Source: an uncultured Lachnospiraceae bacterium
GTDB lineage: Bacteria > Bacillota > Clostridia > Lachnospirales > Lachnospiraceae
NCBI GenBank assembly: GCA_910578715.1
Contig: CAJTRL010000075.1
Coordinates: 1-16,557 of the forward strand
Length of the DNA: 16,557 nt
Direction: 5' to 3'
The notes beneath the pieces were generated by a model. That model saw only the letters and a list, made by a program, of their open reading frames with translations. It had not been told where the DNA came from and did not search any database. The stretch's first letter is position 1. Each line of letters starts with the position of its first letter. Below, piece by piece: positions 4,763 through 12,192 of the stretch. The translations under genes and the position numbers were made by a program.

Positions 4763-7135
4763 ATGTCACAAAAAAGAAAACTGAAAAAACAAATAGCGGC
4801 GGCCATGCTGGCCTTTTCCGCGCTGGCGTTCGCGCTTTCGGGATGCGGGAATCATTTCGCAGACGATAACAGAAATACGAATACGGTTTCATCGGTCAGC
4901 CGGAGCGAGTCCGATGCGGACGGCGCGCAGCAGCCGGAAAGCACGGCGATGGGACGGTATGTGGAAGAAATCATCGACTTGTCGGACCGGATTGGTTATG
5001 CCAGCCATATTTTCCGACTGGAAAACGGCAGTCTGCTCATAACAGACGATGTAAACGATTTTCAGATTTCTATGGATAACGGAGCGACATGGGAAGCGGA
5101 CGAAAGCGCGCGAAGCTGGAAGGCCGCTCTACCGGAAGGGGATTCTATCGTCAATCTGGCGGTGGGGGCCGATAATACGACGGCGGTCATTTATGATGCC
5201 GGGCAGAACGACCCAGCGGAGGAAGAAAAAAATCCCTTTGAGGTTCATAATGAATTGATGCTGGTCAGGCCGGACGGCACACAGATTCCGGTTGAACTTT
5301 CCATGACAGAAGAGGACGAAAATCCCCGCATGGTATGGATATCGGACAAGGGCAGAATTTTTATCAGCACCTATGGGCCGAATCTATATGAGGTAAAAGA
5401 GGACGGCAGCAGCGAACTGTTCCTGACGCTGGAATCGGCGCCCATGTTGATACAGTTCCAGAATAACCTGATGATACTGGACGGATGGAATTATGGAGAA
5501 CTGCTGATTTACGATATGGAAAAGCAGGAATATATCGAGGATGAAGTGCTGCGCAGTTTTGTGAGGGAAAATTATCCGCACAGGACTAATGGCGGCGGCA
5601 GTTTTTACGATTTGTATTTTTTCATGGGAGAGGAAAACATCCTGTATCTTGCGGGGGAAAAAGGACTGCACCGACATGTGATAGGAGGCAATGCCATCGA
5701 ACAGGTAATCGACGGCAATCTCAGTGTTTTTAACAATCCGTCCTTTACGCTGCGAGGAATGCTGGCGCTGGATGACTGTCAGTTTATCGCGCTGTTTAAC
5801 GGCGGAACGGCGGTCCGGTTTACATACGACCCGGATATCCCGACGGTTCCCAGTGAAAAACTGAAAGTATACAGCCTGAAAGAGAACAACACGGTCAGAC
5901 AGGCGGTTACGATGTATCAGATGGCTTATCCGGAAGTTTATATCGAGTACGAAATCGGTATGGAGGAGGGAAGTTCCGTTACAAGGGAAGACGCTTTAAA
6001 AAGCCTGAATACCAAAATGATGGCGGGGGACGGGCCGGACGTTTTGATACTGGACAATATGCCGGCGGATTCTTATATAGAAAAAGGACTGCTATGCGAT
6101 TTAAGCCCGATGCTCGATAGTCTGGACGGGGAAGATGCGCTGTTTGAAAATCTGGTGGATGCTTTCCGCACGGACGGTAACATCTATATGATGCCCTGTG
6201 AAATAGAACTGCCCGTCGTTTACGGGCCTGAAATCTATTCTTCCAAAGCCGCGGATTTATCCGGTATTGCGGACGCGGTGGAAGAACTGCGGGAAGCGCA
6301 GCCGGGCAAAAATCTGTTCGGCCCCTGTTCGGAATCGGAAATTATGCGGCTGTTTTCCATGATTTCCGTGCCGTACTGGAAAACGGAGAATGGGGAAATA
6401 GACCGAAATGTGTTGGAGGATTATCTGGCGCAGGTAAAAAGGATTTATGATGCTCAGATGAATGGTCTGTCGGAAGAGGCGCTTGCCCAGTATCAAGAGC
6501 TGAAAGACATAATAATAGAGATATACGGGAATGATGCCTATGATGATTCCGATATGGCAAGAGAGAATTTAAATTATATGGATTATTTGATGGGACTGCG
6601 CCGGATTTTGTATTCTCTCATGAGCGGCGAATATGATTATGCCGCGCTATGTTCCATACAGCGGATGACGAAATATGAAGATAATGCGCTTACATTGATG
6701 GGCGGAGATGTCTTTTATCCCCGGACGCTTATGGGAATCAGTTCTGTTTCCGGGAATACGGAGAAAGCGGAGGCGTTCATACGGCTTATGCTTGGGAAAG
6801 AAAATCAGACGTCGCTGTTTAACGGATTTGCAGTCAACCGGGAAGCCTTCCGGAACATTCGGAAAGAAGGAATCGGAGAGGATGAAGAATACAGCAATAT
6901 AGCGATGATGGATGAAGACGGCCAGGTTTTTCAGCTGGTTGTATACTGGCCGGGAGAAGCGCAGATTGCGGAATTGCAAAGTTTTATGGAGACGGTGAAA
7001 GTTCCTTATATTGAAGACACTGTGCTGGAAGAAGCGGTATATGAAGCGGGCGCCGCTTATCTGCGGGAAGAACAGAGTCTTGAGGAGACTTTGGACGCTA
7101 TTGAAAAGACGGCTTCTATCTATATGGCGGAATAA
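4763..7135 (+). CDS. Propeller-like/solute-binding fusion lipoprotein 1
   Basis: This 790-residue secreted lipoprotein is the first of four tandem paralogues. A lipoprotein signal peptide ends in the lipobox LSGC, with the lipidated Cys at 28. A hydrophilic Ser/Asp-rich linker runs to the conserved motif MGRYVEE (63-69). Residues of about 70-360 are strand-rich and contain a canonical Asp-box SMDNGATW (103-110), as found in sialidase-type beta-propellers; later landmarks are LYEVKEDGSSELF and LYLAGEKGL. From about 367 on it reads as a family-1 extracellular solute-binding domain: LKVYSLKENN, GDGPDVLILD (422-431), SYIEKGLL, MMPCEI, LGKENQ and the late G-x-x-VNREAF. Ordinary receptors of this class lack the propeller part. 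GAGAGGAG precedes the ATG by 6 bases. The protein presumably sits on the outer face of the membrane and delivers ligand to the permeases encoded downstream. The ligand is unknown. Confidence 0.88.
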   Translation: MSQKRKLKKQIAAAMLAFSALAFALSGCGNHFADDNRNTNTVSSVSRSESDADGAQQPESTAMGRYVEEIIDLSDRIGYASHIFRLENGSLLITDDVNDFQISMDNGATWEADESARSWKAALPEGDSIVNLAVGADNTTAVIYDAGQNDPAEEEKNPFEVHNELMLVRPDGTQIPVELSMTEEDENPRMVWISDKGRIFISTYGPNLYEVKEDGSSELFLTLESAPMLIQFQNNLMILDGWNYGELLIYDMEKQEYIEDEVLRSFVRENYPHRTNGGGSFYDLYFFMGEENILYLAGEKGLHRHVIGGNAIEQVIDGNLSVFNNPSFTLRGMLALDDCQFIALFNGGTAVRFTYDPDIPTVPSEKLKVYSLKENNTVRQAVTMYQMAYPEVYIEYEIGMEEGSSVTREDALKSLNTKMMAGDGPDVLILDNMPADSYIEKGLLCDLSPMLDSLDGEDALFENLVDAFRTDGNIYMMPCEIELPVVYGPEIYSSKAADLSGIADAVEELREAQPGKNLFGPCSESEIMRLFSMISVPYWKTENGEIDRNVLEDYLAQVKRIYDAQMNGLSEEALAQYQELKDIIIEIYGNDAYDDSDMARENLNYMDYLMGLRRILYSLMSGEYDYAALCSIQRMTKYEDNALTLMGGDVFYPRTLMGISSVSGNTEKAEAFIRLMLGKENQTSLFNGFAVNREAFRNIRKEGIGEDEEYSNIAMMDEDGQVFQLVVYWPGEAQIAELQSFMETVKVPYIEDTVLEEAVYEAGAAYLREEQSLEETLDAIEKTASIYMAE

Positions 7136-7165
7136 TAAGGAAGGAAAGGATAAGGTATAAAAATA

Positions 7166-9568
7166 ATGAAGATAAATAAAAGCGTCAGGAAAGCGGCGGC
7201 GGTAATCGTTTTGTTTTCCATGCTGCTTACATTGCTTGGCGGGTGCGGGCAGAATCAGACACCGGAGGGCGGTCCTGCGGCGGAGACGAACGAAATAAAT
7301 AGTACGGATACGGAGAAAACAGGAGGCAGCGCGGCGCAGACCGGGGATAACAGTCAGGCGGCGCAGCAGTCCGGGGACGGTCAGGCGATGGGCCGTTATG
7401 TGGAAGAGGTTACGGACTTGTCGGGACAGATTTCGGGACGCCGGAACAGACTGTTCCAACTGGCGGACGGCAGTTTGATTATCAGCGACGGTAATAAACC
7501 GTTTCTCGTTTCCAAAGATAACGGCGTAACCTGGGAAGAAGAAAAACATCCCTGGCTGAGTAAGCTGGAAGAGGCGGACAGTTATATCTGTGATATCGCC
7601 ATCGGAGCGGATTCCACGACGGCGCTTGTCATCGGCAGGATGGAGGGAGACGAATACATACAGGAAGGGCTCGTCATCAGAGCGGACGGAACGGAAATTC
7701 CGGTGGAAGCTCCTTCGCCGGATATATATCCAAGAGCAGTCGGCGTGTCGGATGAGGGAAGAGTTTTCGTCAGCATGGGCCGCAGCGATGATTTATATGA
7801 GGTAAAAGATGATGGAAGCTGTGAGCTTTATCTGACAGTGCCAAACGGCGGACCGAGTTTTATGCAGTTTCATGGCAGTCTGCTCATCATGGACGGCGCT
7901 TCTTATGACACGCTTGTGCTTTACGATATTGAAAAAGAAGAGTATGTAAAGGGAGATGAAGTGCTCACCGATTTTGTCAAAACATATTATAACGGTGGCA
8001 ATCAATTTGAAACCGACGATGGTTTTGATATGTACTTTTTTGTGGGAGAAGAAAACGTTCTTTATCTGGCAGGAGAGAAAGGGCTTCACAGACATGTTGT
8101 GGGGGGAAGTGCGGTAGAGCAGATTATCGACGGCAGTCTCTGTACCCTCAGCAATCCGGCCGATGTGCTGGAGGGCATGGTGATGTTGGAGAATAACGAG
8201 TTCCTCGCTTTGTTTACCGGCGCAAAGCTGGTGCGCTTCGTTTATGACGCGGAGATGCCGACCGTACCGGATGAAGTGGTAAAAATATACAGCCTGAAAG
8301 AAAACACGACAATACAGCAGGCGGTTTCTTTGTATCAGACGGCGAATCCGGGCGTTATGGTACAGTATGAGATTGGGATTACAGAAGGCAGTTCCATCAC
8401 AAGGGAAGACGCTGTGAAAAACCTGAATACGAAAATCATGGCCGGAGAAGGGCCGGACGTCCTGATACTGGATGACTTACCGCTTAATTCTTATATCGAA
8501 AAGGGACTGCTTCTGGATATGAGCGCATTGATAGGCGGTATGAGCGGTGAGGAAGCGCTTTTTGGAAATCTGATGGAGGCCATGAAGACAGGGGATAAGC
8601 TCTATGCGATGCCTTGTGAAATCCATATTCCGGCGATAGCCGGAGAAGAGAAATATATATCGCAGATGAAGGATTTAAGCGGCATTGCTGACGGCATGGA
8701 AGCGCTGCGGCAGGATAATCCGGAGCAGGCGATTGTAAGGATGGCTTCACCGAAAGGAATCATGCGTTTCTTCTCCATGACCTGTGTTCCGGCATGGATT
8801 ACGGAAAGCGGGGAACTGGACAAGGAAGCGGTTGCGGAATTTCTGGAGCAGACGAAACGGATTTATGACGCCCAGATGGAGGGACTTCCACAGGAATATA
8901 TTGATGGGTATAACCGGGGGAATGATAATTTTGTGGAAGAATTTGGCGAGGCGATGGATGATTCCCGGTATCTGCGGACAGGTGTGGGAGCATTGCCGTA
9001 TACGGCGGAATATACAAAAATATTCTGCGGAGCGCTGGATGGGCAGCGCGCCTATGCGGAGATGACTTCCATTAATAAAGTAAGCGGCTATGAGAACGAT
9101 ATCTGGTCCGTTATGAACGGGCAGTGCAGTAATGTTTTCTGCGCCAATACGCTGCTCGGAATCAGTGCCGCGTCAAAACATCCCGAAAGGGCGGAAGAGT
9201 TTATCAGGCTGTGTCTCGGAAAAGAGAATCAGGCCGCGATGTGGACCGGATTTCCGGTGAATCAGGCGGCTTTTGAACAGGTTTTTGTTCCTGACGAAAA
9301 ACTGGTGGATGAGGAAGGGGCCTTCAGCTGGGAAAGTATGGGAACGCCGGACGGCGAGAGGTTCAGTTTTGTCTCATACTGGCCGGATGAGAAGCAGAAA
9401 GAAGATATCAGAAAATGTATCGAGGCCGCGGATACGCCTTATATCGAGGACAGAATGCTGGAGAATGCCGTTTACGAGGAGGGAAGCGGTTATCTTCAGG
9501 GAGTGAGAAGTCTCGATGACACGCTGTATGCCATTGAGAAACGAGTCACGCTGTACATGGCGGAATAA
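7166..9568 (+). CDS. Propeller-like/solute-binding fusion lipoprotein 2
   Basis: This 800-residue paralogue of the preceding gene starts 30 bases after it. The lipobox LGGC gives a lipidated Cys at 27. A long Gly/Ser/Gln-rich linker (28-74) precedes MGRYVEE (75-81). The propeller-like region (about 82-365) has a canonical Asp-box SKDNGVTW (116-123) and the shared LYEVKDDGS and LYLAGEKGLHRHV motifs. The solute-binding region starts near 371 (VVKIYSLKEN) and includes GEGPDVLILDDLP, SYIEKGLLLDM, AMPCEI, LGKENQ and GFPVNQAAF, which is typical of sugar-binding receptors. It lacks the acidic insert seen in paralogue 3 and has the shortest loop at that place. The C-terminus is LYMAE. The closest relative inside the cluster appears to be paralogue 1, because both keep a canonical Asp-box. 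The start follows a purine-rich AAGG-type ribosome site. Confidence 0.88.
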   Translation: MKINKSVRKAAAVIVLFSMLLTLLGGCGQNQTPEGGPAAETNEINSTDTEKTGGSAAQTGDNSQAAQQSGDGQAMGRYVEEVTDLSGQISGRRNRLFQLADGSLIISDGNKPFLVSKDNGVTWEEEKHPWLSKLEEADSYICDIAIGADSTTALVIGRMEGDEYIQEGLVIRADGTEIPVEAPSPDIYPRAVGVSDEGRVFVSMGRSDDLYEVKDDGSCELYLTVPNGGPSFMQFHGSLLIMDGASYDTLVLYDIEKEEYVKGDEVLTDFVKTYYNGGNQFETDDGFDMYFFVGEENVLYLAGEKGLHRHVVGGSAVEQIIDGSLCTLSNPADVLEGMVMLENNEFLALFTGAKLVRFVYDAEMPTVPDEVVKIYSLKENTTIQQAVSLYQTANPGVMVQYEIGITEGSSITREDAVKNLNTKIMAGEGPDVLILDDLPLNSYIEKGLLLDMSALIGGMSGEEALFGNLMEAMKTGDKLYAMPCEIHIPAIAGEEKYISQMKDLSGIADGMEALRQDNPEQAIVRMASPKGIMRFFSMTCVPAWITESGELDKEAVAEFLEQTKRIYDAQMEGLPQEYIDGYNRGNDNFVEEFGEAMDDSRYLRTGVGALPYTAEYTKIFCGALDGQRAYAEMTSINKVSGYENDIWSVMNGQCSNVFCANTLLGISAASKHPERAEEFIRLCLGKENQAAMWTGFPVNQAAFEQVFVPDEKLVDEEGAFSWESMGTPDGERFSFVSYWPDEKQKEDIRKCIEAADTPYIEDRMLENAVYEEGSGYLQGVRSLDDTLYAIEKRVTLYMAE

Positions 9569-9596
9569 AAGAAAAAGGATTGCGGAAAGAATCGTT

Positions 9597-9625
9597 TTTT
9601 CAGGCGGTTCTTTTCGTGGTATAAA
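9597..9625 (+). promoter_or_regulatory. Possible internal promoter before lipoprotein 3
   Basis: TTTTCA (9597-9602) and TATAAA (9620-9625) are separated by 17 bases, with 4/6 and 5/6 consensus matches. The site lies in the 112-base gap, the widest gap in the cluster. It overlaps a stem (9583-9591 with 9608-9616, one G-T pair) that could instead be a weak attenuator or RNA-processing site. No TTAGAGA repeat is present here. Confidence 0.35.
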
Positions 9626-9680
9626 TGGAATGATTTAGATTGAAGGAACAAATAAGTCTGTCAGGAGGGAGTAGTGGAAA

Positions 9681-12155
9681 ATGATATTGGGGAGAAAAAG
9701 GAAGCTGGCTTTTTTCTTATCGGCGGTGATGCTGGCGGCTTCACTCGGCGGCTGCGGCGCTGCGGGAAACAGTGCGGATAAAGCGGATTCGACGAGCGAT
9801 GGCGGCATACAGAATGGAACGATTTCTCAACAGGCGATGGGGCGTTATGTGGAAGAGCCGATGGATTTAACCAATAAGATTTCCGGGGACGGAAGCGGCA
9901 TCTATCCATTGGCTAACGGGAATCTGATTGTAACGGACCGGTATACGGAATTTGTAAAGACCGGGGATAACGGAGCTGTCTGGATGACGGACCGCCGGAG
10001 ATGGCGGACAAAAATGCTGGAAGACGGCATCTACATTATGAACATGGCGGTGGGACCGGATAACACGGTTTGCCTTATCTATCAGGCTGACGAAAGAGAA
10101 AACGCGGGAGAAGAAGACGCCGGAGAAGGCGAAAACAGCCCGGGAGCAGAAGACGCCGGAGAAGGCGAAAGCAGTCAGGGAACGGGAGACATTGGAGAAA
10201 GCGAAAACAGTCAGGAAATGGAAGACACCGGAGACGACCGGCAGATGCCGGAACTGAATCCGCAGCTTCTTATCATCAAACCGGATAATGCGGAGATTCC
10301 GGCAGAAATTTCGCTGACGGAAGACGACCAGTATCTGGACCGGGTTTATATCGCGGATTCCGGCAGAATCTTTGTAACGACAAGAGGAACGTCTAACGTT
10401 TATGAAGTATTGGAAGATGGCAGCGGCGAACTGTTTCTGACGGTGGAAGCCGGGCACCCGGATTTGATACAGTTTCAGGGAAATCTGATGGTTATGGACG
10501 GGTATGGATATGACAGTCTTTCCATATATGATATGGATAGAGAAGAATATATGGAAGATGCGGCGCTGGAAGAATTTATTGCAATGAATTACCGGGACAG
10601 AGAAAACCGAAGTATTGATTCTCACGGACTGTATTTCTTTTTTGGGGAAGAAGGGATAATCTATCTGGCGGGAGAAAAGGGATTGTACCGCCATGTTATC
10701 GGAGGCAGCGCGATGGAGCAGTTGATTGACGGAGAGCTTTGCAGTCTCGGAAATCCGTCGTTTGCAATACAGTCGATGGTTGCGCTCGAAAACAATGAAT
10801 TTCTGGCTTTATTTGAAGGATGCCGGATGATACATTATGTATATAACCCGGATATTCCCACCATTCCAAGCGAAGAACTGGTCGTTTACAGTCTGGAGGA
10901 TAATGAGATAGTAAGGCAGGCGGTCAATCTGTATCAGTCGGGCCATCCGGACGTTCATATCCGGTTTGAGTGCGGCATAATCGGAGATTCCATGACGAGA
11001 GAGGACGCGCTCAAGAGTCTGAATACGAAAATTATGGCGGGAGAAGGGCCGGATGTTCTGCTGCTGGATAACATGCCTTTGTCTTCTTATATTGATAAAG
11101 GGCTTCTTAAGGATTTGAATCCGCTGCTTATGCAGTTAAGCGGAGAAGAGGTCTTATTTGAAAATATTTTGGACGCATTCCGCACGGACGGGCAGATTTA
11201 TGCCGTTCCCTGTGAAATAAAAATTCCTATGATGATGGCGGACGAACGGCATCTTTCCGGGGCGGACAGTCTGGAAGGGATTGCCGATATGATGGAAGAC
11301 CTCCGGGCGGCGAATCCGGGTCAGGATTTAATCGGTTATTGTTCGGAAAAAGGTATTATGCGCTTGTTTTCTCCGGTCAGTGTTCCTATGTGGATGACGG
11401 AAAGCGGGGAACTCGACCGGGAGGCAGTCCGGGAATTTCTGGTGCAGACCGGACGGATTTATGATGCGCAGATGGATGGCATTCCGGACAGAGCGTTGGA
11501 GCGGTATCAGGAAATTGCGCAGAATTATGAAATATATAACGGTGTTGCTTCTTATGAGGATTCGGATTATGTCAGAGAATCCGGCCAGAACAAAATGAAG
11601 TATGTCGGAGGGTATTACCGTGCTTTATTCGGCAGTTTTTCCTGTATGGATTTGGTTTCCATACAGCAGATAAAAGGATTTGAAGCGGTGGACTGGGCGC
11701 CGGTGGAAGGACAGGGCGGCCATGTTTTCCAGACGGAAAGCCTGCTCGGAATCAATGCCGCATCGGAACATACGGAACTGGCGGAAGATTTTCTGAAAGT
11801 CTGTCTGGGAAAAGAAAACCAGTCTTATCTGTACAAGGGCCTTCCGGTCAACCGGGCGGCGCTTGACGAGAAATTCCGGGCACCGGAAGATTTGGGAAGC
11901 GATGGGATGTACGGTTCCGTCGTTACGGATGGCGAAGACGGGAATGTGATTGTATTGATTTATTACTGGCCGAAAGAGGAAGAAATCAGCCGGTATATGA
12001 AATATATAGAGGCGCTGGACACAGCCTACATTGAAAATGATGTGATGGAAAATGTCGTATACGAAGAAGGCGCCGCCTATTTTCAGGGAACGAAAAGCCT
12101 TGAAGAAGCGGTGGATGATATCGAAAAAAGGGTAGCCATCTATCTTGCCGAATAA
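9681..12155 (+). CDS. Propeller-like/solute-binding fusion lipoprotein 3, with acidic repeat insert
   Basis: At 824 residues this is the longest paralogue. The lipobox LGGC places the lipidated Cys at 25, and MGRYVEE is at 53-59. The Asp-box position reads TGDNGAVW (94-101), so the first Ser and the Thr before Trp are lost. Residues 145-186 are an acidic tandem repeat of 12 residues (EDAGEGENSPGA and variants) inserted in the loop before PQLLIIKPDN; the other paralogues have only a short loop there. The solute-binding region starts near 399 (ELVVYSLEDN) and carries GEGPDVLLLDNMP, SYIDKGLLKDL, AVPCEI, LGKENQ and GLPVNRAAL. The C-terminus is IYLAE. The ribosome site AGGAGGG lies 11 bases before the ATG, slightly farther than usual. 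Motif sharing (WMTD, KMLEDG, MAVGPDNTV) ties it most closely to paralogue 4. Confidence 0.88.
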   Translation: MILGRKRKLAFFLSAVMLAASLGGCGAAGNSADKADSTSDGGIQNGTISQQAMGRYVEEPMDLTNKISGDGSGIYPLANGNLIVTDRYTEFVKTGDNGAVWMTDRRRWRTKMLEDGIYIMNMAVGPDNTVCLIYQADERENAGEEDAGEGENSPGAEDAGEGESSQGTGDIGESENSQEMEDTGDDRQMPELNPQLLIIKPDNAEIPAEISLTEDDQYLDRVYIADSGRIFVTTRGTSNVYEVLEDGSGELFLTVEAGHPDLIQFQGNLMVMDGYGYDSLSIYDMDREEYMEDAALEEFIAMNYRDRENRSIDSHGLYFFFGEEGIIYLAGEKGLYRHVIGGSAMEQLIDGELCSLGNPSFAIQSMVALENNEFLALFEGCRMIHYVYNPDIPTIPSEELVVYSLEDNEIVRQAVNLYQSGHPDVHIRFECGIIGDSMTREDALKSLNTKIMAGEGPDVLLLDNMPLSSYIDKGLLKDLNPLLMQLSGEEVLFENILDAFRTDGQIYAVPCEIKIPMMMADERHLSGADSLEGIADMMEDLRAANPGQDLIGYCSEKGIMRLFSPVSVPMWMTESGELDREAVREFLVQTGRIYDAQMDGIPDRALERYQEIAQNYEIYNGVASYEDSDYVRESGQNKMKYVGGYYRALFGSFSCMDLVSIQQIKGFEAVDWAPVEGQGGHVFQTESLLGINAASEHTELAEDFLKVCLGKENQSYLYKGLPVNRAALDEKFRAPEDLGSDGMYGSVVTDGEDGNVIVLIYYWPKEEEISRYMKYIEALDTAYIENDVMENVVYEEGAAYFQGTKSLEEAVDDIEKRVAIYLAE
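10113..10238 (+). repeat. 36-bp in-frame tandem repeat, 3.5 copies, inside lipoprotein 3
   Basis: Units begin at 10113, 10149 and 10185, with a half unit at 10221. Each encodes 12 residues beginning EDAGEGE or a variant. Copies 1 and 2 are nearly identical at the DNA level and copy 3 is more diverged. The array is in frame with the codons and absent from the three paralogues, so it is a local slippage-type expansion. Confidence 0.9.
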
Positions 12156-12192
12156 AAGCGGTAATAAAAGTAAAGAGAGGGGTTTTATAACG

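Noticed and set aside
6647..7549. 300-codon open frame on the minus strand opposite lipoproteins 1 and 2
   Set aside because: It spans the junction of two clearly real plus-strand genes, has no recognisable domain, is rich in Arg, Phe and His as antisense shadows are, and similar shadows occur opposite the other paralogues at matching positions.
10113..10238. CRISPR-like array because of a 36-bp repeat period
   Set aside because: The units are contiguous with no spacers, lie in frame inside a gene and vary by codon-like changes.
9867..10694. 275-codon open frame on the minus strand inside lipoprotein 3
   Set aside because: It is antisense to a well-supported gene; the repeated FSGVF-type segments are just the reverse reading of the 36-bp repeat.
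12145..12192. TTG start for lipoprotein 4 overlapping the end of lipoprotein 3
   Set aside because: The ATG at 12193 has a ribosome site and starts a normal signal peptide; the extension would put charged residues ahead of it.
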